Below, piece by piece: positions 43,685 through 53,988 of a stretch of 64,000 nt of DNA (positions are counted from its first letter, which is position 1; the number at the start of each line of letters is the position of its first letter). The stretch is from Fusarium oxysporum f. sp. lycopersici 4287. Lineage: Eukaryota > Ascomycota > Sordariomycetes > Hypocreales > Nectriaceae. The translations under genes were made by a program, and so were the position numbers. Where the stretch lies: positions 310,001-374,000 of the forward strand of contig NC_030997.1 of the NCBI RefSeq assembly GCF_000149955.1, given 5' to 3'. The notes below the pieces were generated by a model that was not told where the DNA came from, did no database searches, and worked only from the letters and a program-made list of their open reading frames with translations.

Positions 43685-44514
43685 ACTGTCAATGTTCTTG
43701 TCGTTGAAATGAGAATAAACAGGGAAAATGGATGAGACGTCGCGACGGAAGTTTTTAAGATAAAGATCCCTGCAAAATCAATGTCTGCGCTCCAGGATCA
43801 ATCAACGTAAGCGAGGACTTATCTCGAAGGAATGGCTCTGAAACGTGAGACTTTATATCTCAAGGCTCCAACCCGTCATCGGAGGATTTAACTAACCATT
43901 ACCAAGGCTTGGAGCTCGTCCCTTTGCTTGGCAGGATCAGATTGCTTGTCGGTTTACGATCCTACGCTAATCAGCCTAAGCGTTGGAGCAGTGGGGAGCT
44001 AGCCAGCCTTACAGGGGACTGATCATGGACATCTGTACGCGATTGCCCTAGAGATTGGTGCTTTTAAAGACGATGATATCATCATTATGCAGAGAACTTC
44101 TCAGCTGAAACTGGCACGGTATTTGCATCCAATACTTGCTGGCGATTGACATGCTGATCTATTTTGAGAGGCCTCCTTGACGTTCGTGGAAGGAAGCGGG
44201 GATTTTACTCAGCCCTGTGAGGCTGTGCTTAAGTTTCCTGTATGATCCTTGACCAAGACTGAAGGATTTGGGCACTGCTGACTGATGGCCGTGAGATCTA
44301 GAGGTACAGTAACTGGGTATTCGCGATATGTACAGATTTAGGATAAACACGCTGTTTTAGGCCGCCAAGAGATCTGTCAGCCCAGATTGTAAGAAGAATG
44401 AGTATAGGAGATATATCTGCCAAGAGCTCACTGATTGCCATCATCAATCAGACTCTAAGGTATTAAGCTAGTTCGCGCTCTTCGCGTTTGGATCTCCATT
44501 GGTTCTCATACAAA
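43685..44514. other. intergenic, no gene seen
   Basis: Lies upstream of the WW/zinc-finger gene and downstream of the NLR gene. Only a 63-aa frame without support. No repeat seen. Confidence 0.45.
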
Positions 44515-47149
44515 TTACTGTTCTGATAGGTCAGTCTCCGCCTCCCACCACGCAAGAACCTGCACTGCAGACACTGTCTTTGGATGTTCAGGGCCAAGTG
44601 ATTCTCTGTAACCATCCACGCAAGCTTGTTGTAGCGACAGAGCTTCTGCGCGATGTCCCATATCCTTCATGATACTAGCCCCAAGGGCCAATGCGCCTAT
44701 TGTTCCAGGGTGATCTTTCCCTAACACCTTCGTCTTCTCAGCTAAGGCTTGTTTTTGGAGCTCATGGGCCTCATCAAGTCGCCCTCGTTTCCAGTATATC
44801 CAAGCTAGGTTGTTCATCCTCACCAGGGTATCTGGGTCGTCTAGACCCATCTCTATCCTTGATGCTTCTAGCAACTCTATGGCCATCTTTTCTGCCTTCT
44901 CGTAGTGGCCTTGCCTTGAATATAGGGATACCAGATTATTTGTCAAGCTTAGGATCTCTGGAGATCTGTCTCCCAGAGTGCTCTTTCTGATTGTTATTAA
45001 CCTAACGAGAAGTTCTTCGGCCTCATCATATCGACGCTGACGGAGATACGTGATTGCCAGATTATTCATCGACACAAGCGTCTCTGGGTGCTCCTCTCCT
45101 AGGTTTCTCTTTTCAATGTCCACGATCTGCAACAGAGCATTTTCCGCTTCTTTAAACCTTCCTTGTCGTCTGTAGGCCGAAGCTAGTCCCCATAGGGAGA
45201 TCCGCATGGTATAATGTTCCCCCCCAAGGCTCGGCAGGCATATGTCTATAACCTTATTGCATATCTTTTCTGCTGTTTTATACTGACCAAACCAGATGAA
45301 ATATCTTGCTAAGTGGTTGAGCAAGTTTCCCCATAACTCCAAGTCTTTCTCTTCTGGTTTTTCCCTAATCACAAGGTCTAGGTGAGGTAGTAGTATCTGG
45401 CATGTAGACCTGTATTTAAAGTCATTAGCATCGAAATTGCGACACATTGAGATCAAGAACAGTCGCTTCAACTTTGGCAAAGTGTCCGAAGACGAGATCC
45501 AGGCTCTGGTGCATGTCTGCACGGTGGCGTGTAACTCAAAGACGTCGCGAACTGCCGTTACGGAAACAAGGGAATAGCTGCGAAGCACGTCTAGATCATC
45601 TTCAAAATCATCAACCTTGTCTTTCGAATCCGCAGGCTCGCCGTTGTAGTAATGAAGTGCAAACTCTGGGATTCCCTTGTGATCAAAAAGGCTCATGAAT
45701 GATAAAAGATTGGCTGCCGACGGCCTTTCGTGACGGATCTTCTCGAATGTAACTTGCCAAGTGGTAATCACAGAGTTGGAAACAGTCTCGTCTCTGCGAA
45801 GATCACCAAGATCCACTTCAAGCAGGCTGTTTTTCTTCTGATCGCTTTCTTGGAATGCTTCCAAGTAGCTTTCAACAGATTCACGGGGTGAGCGTCGGTT
45901 GATGTAGGCTGCGGCTTGGGTGATAGCGAGGGGGATGTAATCCAAAGCCTGAAGGAGCTCAACAGCAGCGTCATGCTCGAATTCACCTGTGAGTTTGTTT
46001 GTGATAAGATGAAGGCCTTGAGCCTCGTCCATGGTAGACACTTGGAAGATGTTCTTGTGACTGCCAATCAGCCTTTCCGCAACATCGAGGCTGCGAGACG
46101 TGACCAGGATGGCGCCATTGTAGCGCTTGGGTAGGAACGATGCCAACGACCGCTCGTCTGTGCCTTTGGGATAGAAGAGATTAATGTCATCGGCATTGTC
46201 GAGAATCATCAGCCAAGGACCAGATTCATCGTTCTGTAGCCAGTCGCGAACAAGAGCAAGGATGTCCGTGCTTGGCTCGTCTCGCTTGGGTAGTTTCATC
46301 CTCTCTGCTATAGTGCGGTAGGCTTCTTCGAATCTCGGTTTTGAACTTGCATGGACCCAGAATATATTGACATCAGAAGCCTCGTCGTTGATAGAATAGG
46401 CAAAATTAATAGCAACTTGTGATTTACTGCGTTGTGTCAGCGGACAGTATCGTGAGAGCAACGGAGATACATACCCAAACCCTCCCATGCCTACAAGGGC
46501 CATGCGGCCAGTAGAGCTGCTGTACTTGTTTCTGAGCCAAGCCGTCATATCTGGACGTGCCACAAAGTCGTTATCTCGATCGAAGGGGACATTGAAGCAG
46601 GGCGCACGAGCAATCCCGGTTTCTCCCTGCTGTTGAAGCGACAAACCCTCGACCCTTTGCGACATGTCGAGGAGAATTGTTCTATTGAGGTTAGTGGAGC
46701 TATTGGTCTTCGGAGTTACCGACTCACGTTTGATCGACTTGCAGACACAACGTGATTGTCTGCTTGTAGTGCTCAAGATTTGATACGACCGTACTGATTT
46801 CCTTGCTGTCGAACGGCCACTTAAGCGCGCGTAGACCAAATCGACGCATGGCCTTCCGCGCGCTCCCAGGGTGGAGTCTATCCTGGACTTCTGCTAGTTC
46901 TGTTTCGCATGCATTCAACGAATCAACTAGCGACCGCGATGTCGCTAACTTCGTATTCTTCGGATCATCGAGGAGTCGCTGGGCCGCTTCGAGGCATACG
47001 TTCAGGTCCTTCAGCCGATTCTGAAGTCGGGTAATGTCAGCCCTGGCATTTCCAGCAGCCGTCGAGTACTGGACGCAGAGTTTCCCGACTTTGGCGGAGA
47101 GTTCGACGATGGCGATGATGCTCGCGGCAAGCCCTACGGCCTCGGCCAT
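44515..47149 (-). CDS. STAND/NLR-like receptor: N-terminal signalling domain, NB-ARC, TPR
   Basis: Exons 47149-46728, 46681-46475 and 46426-44515, with introns of 46 and 48 nt, give 846 aa. Met MAEAVGLAASIIAI starts a SesA/NACHT_N-type N-terminal helical domain (residues 1-120); an upstream Met at 47242 is less likely. The second intron splits the P-loop; spliced it reads GMGGFGKSQ (about 204-212). WLMILDNADD (about 278-287) is Walker B, then GAILVTSR and YIPLAITQAA as in NB-ARC. From about residue 520 are six or so TPRs of the kinesin-light-chain type (NNLAITYLRQRRYDEAEELL). These proteins act in fungal self/non-self recognition and cell death. The next gene upstream is on the same strand. 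Confidence 0.88.
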
Positions 47150-47615
47150 TGTGAGCGATGTTTTTTTGCCAATTCTTCTCAATTTTGATGGGACTTGCCA
47201 TCGCGCTTTATTAAAGAGCAGGTGAGGGGGTTTTGTTTTCAACCCTGTCTGCCCAATGAGGCTGTGGTGTCAGCTGAACCTGACGTGGCGTTTACAGACC
47301 AACAATGTTGGAAATTTGACGTCAGACTGCATTGTGCGTTGGGATGCAGATACTGCGATTTTAGTGTAAATTGATCAAGGCTCACTAGAGCATGAGCAGA
47401 AGGGAAGATACGAATCCGATATCTACAGTCATTCAAAATTCTCTATTCGTAACTGGCTCGCTATGCAAACTGTGCTGAGCTCTATCATTTGACAATCTAG
47501 TGGTCATAATCCCATGTATGTTGTTTCCGCTTTGATATTGTATCTGTTTCATCCGTGTAACGCCATGCCCAAAACGCCCTTGAAATGCAAAGTAAATATT
47601 CGTATCTCCTCAAAT
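47150..47615. other. spacer between the NLR gene and its same-strand neighbour
   Basis: This 466-bp stretch lies between the NLR start codon and the stop codon of the upstream gene. No ORF of note. It must hold the NLR promoter; no clear TATA was seen. Confidence 0.4.
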
Positions 47616-48773
47616 TTATGCAATAGACTCTGTTCTTCGAGAGCGTCGACGTCGTCGCCCTTCATGCAATGGCATAGACCGATGCTTATTCACCGCCGCC
47701 AAATCAAGAGTCGATTCAGTAGCAGCTCTCTTAACAACTTCCATAGAACCATCTTCCTCGATAGTCTGGATAGTCATCTCTCTCTTTTCATCCTCAATCA
47801 ACTCAATCTTCTCTCCGACACCGAGAAGTCGCGGTGTATCGGAAATCTTGGGCTTTTCGGACAGGCCCATCCAGGCTAGAGTCTTCTCCCATATTCCCGG
47901 TGGTGGAGGACTCCACATTCCGACATCAAAGGTATAGTGTTGTTGCTCGTCGGGGAGGTTGAGCCATACGAAGGGTCTGTTACTGTTGATCCGTCCTTCG
48001 ATGACAAAATCGCCAATCTCCTCGGGGATTCGGATTGGTTCGGGAATGAGAATTGTTTGGTAGGCTGGTACGATGAGATGAAGCTGGACAGGTCGGCAGA
48101 ACTGTTTTCGTCGTGCTTTTGACATCTCTCGCTTCGTGATGCGTTCTCGAGCTGCGAGCATGAACATGAAAACGGTGTCGAGCTGGTTGGTGTATCCGCA
48201 GAATCGAGGACTTAGTGGCTTCTCTTCGACGAGATGAAAGAACTTGGGATACCAATCGGTATCGGGATGGTAGAGAAAGAACCAATGATCGCGTTCCGTA
48301 TCGACACTAGATTGACTTAATCGTTCCCGAATCATATCGAACACATATTGTGGAAAGTCTCGTTGAGCCGTGAGCGCCGCCTGAGCCTCAAGACTAGTTG
48401 AAATCTCGCCCAGCTTGGTCGCAATGAGGTTCAAAGCCTGAACGCCCTGATACGTCTGAATGACATTCGCGCCCATGCCCAACGTCGTAGCGACAATACT
48501 AAACTGATGAAACAATCTCGTACTATCAACTAACGACTGGCCCATGATATGCATCTGCGGCAGGATGCTCTGGGCGCCCTTGATGGTCTGCGACGCGCTA
48601 GAAAGGAAATCGTTGGCATGTTGGATAACGTCTCCGACTTTGGAGATCTTATTCGCAGCCTGTACGATCTTAATGACGGGCGCTGCGGAGGCGCAGGTGC
48701 TTGCCACTTCGAGGGCTGCTGCTTGAAATTTTCTGTCGCGGACTGCTTTGGTGAAGAATTCGTCGAGGCCCAT
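47616..48773 (-). CDS. hypothetical protein next to the NLR gene
   Basis: Single exon, 385 aa from Met at 48773 (MGLDEFFTKAVRDRKF). Residues 1-110 are helical with a Gly/Ala-rich hydrophobic stretch, VATTLGMGANVIQ, which could be membrane-associating; then a mixed domain (WFFLYHPDTDWYPKFF) and a C-terminal Arg-rich tail (GRRRRRSRR). An in-frame extension to 48977 adds 68 residues rich in Ser, Leu, Arg and Ile with little acid, resembling a mitochondrial presequence, so a longer form cannot be excluded. No family recognised. The same-strand position behind a STAND receptor makes a functional pair conceivable, but this is unproven. Confidence 0.6.
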   Translation of the reverse strand: MGLDEFFTKAVRDRKFQAAALEVASTCASAAPVIKIVQAANKISKVGDVIQHANDFLSSASQTIKGAQSILPQMHIMGQSLVDSTRLFHQFSIVATTLGMGANVIQTYQGVQALNLIATKLGEISTSLEAQAALTAQRDFPQYVFDMIRERLSQSSVDTERDHWFFLYHPDTDWYPKFFHLVEEKPLSPRFCGYTNQLDTVFMFMLAARERITKREMSKARRKQFCRPVQLHLIVPAYQTILIPEPIRIPEEIGDFVIEGRINSNRPFVWLNLPDEQQHYTFDVGMWSPPPPGIWEKTLAWMGLSEKPKISDTPRLLGVGEKIELIEDEKREMTIQTIEEDGSMEVVKRAATESTLDLAAVNKHRSMPLHEGRRRRRSRRTESIA

Positions 48774-49459
48774 GATGTTAGTTTCAAAAGAGTGTGTCGT
48801 TGGGTCAGAGAGAGAAGCACGTAGGATGGGTTTGGAGGAGGCCGTAGAAAAAGGCGGTAACTGAAGATGGATACGGCTTATCGATGTGGCGAATGTGATT
48901 GGTTTAGCGAGGTTTAGCGAGGCTAGTATAGCCAATTGGAGATGGACAGCTGGTGAAGTGGATAACTTGCGGCCCAACGTGAGACGCGTATCATAACAAA
49001 AAGAGTCATCGCCTTGAAATCAGGGACGAGAATTATGACGCAGATGATCACGATAGAGATAAAGAGCTAGAGCTAGAAAGACCCTCTTTGTGGATTGTCT
49101 CGGTAATGTGAGCCTGGTAGCTGGATCGTAGCAACGAGCCGAGGGAGCTAAGAATAGCTTCAGGGGGGCTTCAGAAGTGGGCCGCCAAGATCTGCAGAAG
49201 AGAAGCTTTGATGCACAACTCAGCAGATCATCTTATGCACGTTTGTGAAAATGCGTAATTGTTATGCCTAGGGTAGTTTGAGAATCTTTAAATTGAAATC
49301 GTGAAGAGCCACGAAGGATAGGATCAAAGAACTCGAGACCTGTTGAGTGGTTAAAGATAAATAGTATTGATTACAGAATTAAAACACTATCATTAACATC
49401 AGTGAGGCTGGGAATATACAAATGACAGGCCCTCAACTTTGCTAATAACCAGACTAATC
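48774..49459. other. intergenic, no gene seen
   Basis: Part of it (48774-48977) could be an in-frame N-terminal extension of the neighbouring gene. The rest holds no ORF of note. Confidence 0.4.
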
Positions 49460-50443
49460 TTATTGCTTCTGCATCTTAGCCCAAGCAATGGTTGCACCCA
49501 GCCTATCCCCAGACTCATAAAATAAGTAAGTATTCCCTCCAGAACTCGCAATATCCGGCGCTGCAACCCGTCCAACATCTTCCCCCTTCCCTCTGGACTG
49601 ATACAGCAAAATCGGCTCAGCCCCAACATCCCGCAACGTCTGATCAATAGTCCTCGCGTAAATCTTGCCCGTGGAACCATGATATATAACATACGCCTGA
49701 CCATTCCACGTCCAGTAATTCGCACCCGAGACATCCGTCCCCTCAGGTCCGCCAGGTTGGACAACGTAGTCCGAATCCACAGTCCATTTACGACCGTCGA
49801 CAGACTCAGCGAGTCGGATTTTGCGCCTGTTGTCTTTTTCGTTGGCCATGTAGAACATTGCGTAGTTATACCTGGAAGCTGAGTTGGGATGCGCAAAGAC
49901 ACGAGCGTAGCTTGATTCCGTAGTGTTGGAGCCGCTCATTTGGTTGTTGACTGCTACACCTCCATATCGAAAGTCAACGCCATTGCTTGACTCTGCCCAG
50001 CGAGTTTGTGTGTTATCGCCGTGGAAGTAAAGAAACATTCGCCCAGCGTCAGAATTCCAACTTGCATCTGGGCTTGAAACGTGAGGGACGGAGTAGTATG
50101 AATCCCACTTGTTGGCGATGATGGGGTTGTTCTCGTACTCTTTCCATGGCCCTTCGAGACTATCGGAGTACACGAGGGAGATGCCACCTGGGTTTTCGTG
50201 TGGTGCGTAGTAGAGATACCATTCTCCCAGAGGGTCGTCTAGATATTCCCCGGCATGAAAGATACTAGGGAAGATGAACTCGTTTGTTGGGTTGTACTCA
50301 AAGGTAGCTTTGTTGGTAACATGTCCCTTATACCAGAAGTTTGGCCAACCATCAGGTGCAGGAGCAATTTGTGCACTTGCAATAGATGCCAAAAGCGCCG
50401 CGCCTAATAGGTGAAGACTTGTAGTGAAGCGCATGGTGTACAT
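49460..50443 (-). CDS. secreted beta-propeller glycoside hydrolase-like protein
   Basis: Single exon of about 327 aa from the first ATG (MYTMRFTTSLHLLG); another Met lies three codons further in. A signal peptide ends near ASIASAQ. The chain has repeated propeller-blade-like strands: EWYLYYAPHE, ISLVYSDSLEGPW, RMFLYFHGDNTQ, YNYAMFYMANE, IRLAESVDGRKW, QAYVIYHGSTG and NTYLFYESGD. This pattern fits the five-bladed beta-propeller clan of GH43/GH32-like enzymes, though the acidic triad cannot be assigned by eye. An extracellular role on plant or fungal polysaccharides is plausible. A TATA-like box precedes it. Confidence 0.75.
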   Translation of the reverse strand: MYTMRFTTSLHLLGAALLASIASAQIAPAPDGWPNFWYKGHVTNKATFEYNPTNEFIFPSIFHAGEYLDDPLGEWYLYYAPHENPGGISLVYSDSLEGPWKEYENNPIIANKWDSYYSVPHVSSPDASWNSDAGRMFLYFHGDNTQTRWAESSNGVDFRYGGVAVNNQMSGSNTTESSYARVFAHPNSASRYNYAMFYMANEKDNRRKIRLAESVDGRKWTVDSDYVVQPGGPEGTDVSGANYWTWNGQAYVIYHGSTGKIYARTIDQTLRDVGAEPILLYQSRGKGEDVGRVAAPDIASSGGNTYLFYESGDRLGATIAWAKMQKQ

Positions 50444-52069
50444 ATACAAAAAAGTCGCTGATTTTCACTGAAATACAGAACGGATAAGATCAGCAGATCA
50501 TCACAAAACACAGGAGCATTTTATTCTCCTTTTATAAAAATCATTTCCATCTGCTGTATAACCAACACCCATTATCATCGGCATCAAACCGACACTCCCC
50601 GAAGGATGTGAGTCGTGCCAGCGCATGACAAGACAAAGAAAGCATGACCCATCCTCATCTCGCTAGTGTCAGCCTTGCAAGTAATTATGCGAGAGTCAGG
50701 GCAGCCCCTCAACTGGTCAGAGGAGGCGCGCAGTGTAACATCGGAAAATGAATCTGCATGCCAAGCCTGGGGTCGTGACTTGCATCTCCCCTAAGTTTTG
50801 GTGGAGGGATCGGGTACCGGGTTATTTCCGGTGTTTTCATCGTGTGACGCGGGCATGTGGCTTATGCCGTGGTTGGGATACTGACTTGTGTATGCATATT
50901 TAATTAGTACATGGACGGTAGTTGGGTGAACAACACGTCATTGGGGTGAGGTTATTGGTTGTTTCAGGTGATGATTCTGTATGTCAGCTTCCTAACGTGG
51001 CAGTATCTCGTCCGATGTAGCCGATGTTTAATGAGAAGAAACGATCTCAGCTAAGGATGTGGCTTGGCAATATCATGTTTGTTAGCGAGAATGCATAAAT
51101 ATTCGGTGTGGGATGGCTTTGCAGTGAAGGAACAGCGCTCCTGGGCTGCGACCTTAGCATTAGGTGAGCATTTTCGAACTATGAAATCATAGAGCAATGG
51201 AACCGGATAGAGCTGTATACCATTGAGCAATTCTTTGGAAGTCTGAACTGCCGTGGTCAAATTGATCTCATGTCATGCGTCTCAACATCTCCATAAGACC
51301 CCATCCAGGTGCTCAACATTGCAACCCAATATTCAACATTACATAACAGTCAAGGGACCTCTTGTTTCAAACATGCAAGGCTGACCGTTTCCTATTATGC
51401 AACCAATGACACGTCGCGTCACTGCAACCGAGCCTGTTTCTGAGCCATATGTTTAAGATGACGAAACAAAACTACCTTATTACATTCCTTGGACCAAATT
51501 TGCCCATCCGTGATTAACCGGACCTAAGATTATTACAACTCATCGCTTTTTGCTCTGAAGGCCTGTTAGATTACTGGAAATGGCGTGGTCACCTTTCTTT
51601 TGTTCTGACGTGTTTATATGCATGACATCCACATGAAACACGTAAAGAGCCTATACTTCGGCGACATATATCAAAGCGCAATAGCCTCAAAGCCGCGAAA
51701 CCTGTTGAACAGCGTCATATTGGCATGTCAAGCTGAAAAGTTGAAATATGTTTGGACTGTAAGATATCGCATAAATGCTGGCAGCTGTTGTTTGGCCAAA
51801 AGTCAATTGCCATGTTCAGTAACACGTCATAGGCGGTTTTCACAGCGTTGTAAAGTTCATGCAAAAAGAAACTTTATCAAGCTAAACGCTTTCTATTGCC
51901 GCTGATGTCATAGCTGAGATTTGACATGAAAGTGAATTTTTGATCAAACAGATTGCGTGAGTAGAAGTCGAGTAAGACTTATCATTAAATCAAAACTCAT
52001 TACACATCCAATCGTCATCAATCCACCAGCATCACCACCACCAACAGATCATTAATACCAGTCCAGCGC
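50444..52069. other. intergenic, no gene seen
   Basis: About 1.6 kb upstream of the beta-propeller gene. Frames at 51051-51260 (minus) and 51618-51905 (plus) lack support. Nothing else recognised except the TATA box at 50530. Confidence 0.4.
50530..50536 (-). promoter_or_regulatory. TATA box of the beta-propeller gene
   Basis: TATAAAA on the minus strand lies about 90 nt upstream of the ATG at 50443. Confidence 0.45.
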
Positions 52070-52539
52070 TTATTTGAGACCACAGTTGCTAATAGCGACC
52101 TGAGTAGCAGTCGCATCAACCCTTCCAAGCTTAACAGCCTGATTATTCGTAAGCGCGTTCATCGCAGCAGGCGAGATGTTGAATCCCGCAGCGGTATGAT
52201 CAATCGCCAAGACATTAATGCTCTTTCCCTTGTAAGTGAGCTTCCAGCAAGTACCGCAGTTGGGAGAGTTCCAGCCGGCGACGGCTTGCGCACCGCCAAT
52301 GTAAGGGAACTTGGGGATTTGGCCTTGGGTCTTCCACTTGTACTTTGTGATGAGGCCGTTTTTGCCGTCGGAGCAGGCGACGGCTGTGAGGGCGCGGCCG
52401 GATTCACCGTAGCCGGGGTCGTAGGAGACTGTGAAGCATTAGATGGAGAGACTGAAGGGGTGTAGGGTGTGGACGGACCAGTCGCGGCTGAGACAGAAGT
52501 CAGAGCTGCGGCGAAGTAGAAGAGGTTGGTCAGCTGCAT
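52070..52539 (-). CDS. cerato-platanin family secreted protein
   Basis: Exons 52539-52479 and 52428-52070, with a 50-nt intron (donor GTCCGT, CTAAT branch, ACAG acceptor), give 139 aa, the family norm. The unspliced frame gives an unrelated Ser/Pro-rich product, so the splice is needed. A signal peptide ([18 protein letters not shown]) leads straight into [20 protein letters not shown], the cerato-platanin start. Four Cys (VACSD, NCGTCW, SNCGLK) form the two conserved disulfides, and [16 protein letters not shown] is the expansin-like double-psi core segment. These small secreted proteins bind chitin fragments, may loosen cellulose and can trigger plant defence. TATA box about 95 nt upstream. 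Confidence 0.93.
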
Positions 52540-53988
52540 GATGGATGATATTAATGTATTAGACTATTATTTATCGGTGAATAAGATGTTGGAGATGATA
52601 GATCAAGATAAAAATGAGGTGCGCCTTGCCCTCTTTATATGTTTCCCTCCTCTATCTCCCCATCCGAAGGCCGAGCCATCCGATGACAAACTTCGTGTTC
52701 AAAAGCCATAAGCCTTCCCCGCAACACCTCCATCCTCCATGTTCTGATCCCTCAAACGGTATGTGGATGTAACGGATCGGTCCGCAACGCTCCCTACACG
52801 AGAGGAAAAATCCAGAGTTTGCGCCATGATAATCAGCTGAGTATCACTAACCAAATGCAGCATAATCCTCCCCAAAATGATCGTGTTCGAAGGAAATGGA
52901 GGGGCTGAAATTGTTTCAATTGGTTAGTGGGTCATTGAGTTCTGAGCGTTCGTATTGAAGCGTTCTCGTATTCATCAGATGATTGGGACGGAAGGATATC
53001 AGATGATGATGGCCGGATCAAAGGGCCCAACAAGGTTTGGAGATTTCTCACGTCAGAAGCCACTTGAAACCTTCGAAATTACTGCAGAGTGCACCAAATA
53101 TCGTTGTGTTTGCATGGATGAGGATTGATACATTTTAAGCGGATGATCCGGGTAAAACAGTTTGTTCATCATAAAGCGATTCTGCTACGATCGATTTCAC
53201 GATGTTACATTGGAATGATCTCGGCACTCAGGAGAAATCAAGGCCCGCGCCATAAACATGCAGCACCGATCTCCGCTTCAATGCGGACCATTCATTTGAC
53301 GTTTCGTATTCACCATTCACTCGATGCACGTAAAGCTTGATTGATTCCACCCACAATCTCGTATAGAGCTTGAAGATGCAACTTCGTTATCTCGATCAAC
53401 TCAGGACGTACGATTCTTAGAAGACATGACGCCGACGGGCTGGCGGAACGTCAGACACTTAACATCTTAATAAATAGATCAAGTCCTTAGCCGTGCTTAG
53501 GAAATAATAGATTTAATCGAGGCAATGAACTCATCTTGGATAAATCTGAAGAGAGACGTTGAACAACGAGTCATGATGACACCGACAGTGGTTATTTAAG
53601 GCTGTATCGGAAGAGCCTCTTCCCACGTGGCACAGCGACCTTGTGATTATATTCTGGAAACATTCTATCGCTTTTATTAGGTACAGCATGCGGTTGACTA
53701 GGCTGGGCCGCAGTCAGGGCGGCCTCATAGGGTCGAGCGAACAGTCTATGGCGCCACCGAACACCATGGTAAGACGACACTTACTGCTGAGCGGGGGAAT
53801 ACCTTGCTTACATGCTTACGTCGAATGACCTACGTATGCTCTTTGGAAGCCCAATATCACGTGTCTAGTGAGTCAAAAAGCGAGGCATCAACGAAAGAAT
53901 GGTATTGTACTAATAAGAGAGGTAAAAGAAATGTCCAACGCCGATTCATGAAAGTTCCCCAGTCGTTAGGTAATACAGATTCATAAGC
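52540..53988. other. intergenic, no gene seen
   Basis: About 1.4 kb between the start of cerato-platanin (minus) and the stop of the SulP gene (minus). Short frames only; no repeat or RNA gene recognised. Confidence 0.4.
52633..52639 (-). promoter_or_regulatory. TATA box of the cerato-platanin gene
   Basis: TATAAAG on the minus strand, about 95 nt upstream of the start codon, is consistent with a strongly expressed gene. Confidence 0.5.

Noticed and set aside
52159..52539. 126-aa Ser/Pro-rich secreted protein in the unspliced frame
   Set aside because: It arises by reading through the 50-nt intron of the cerato-platanin gene; the spliced frame has all four family Cys and the right length.
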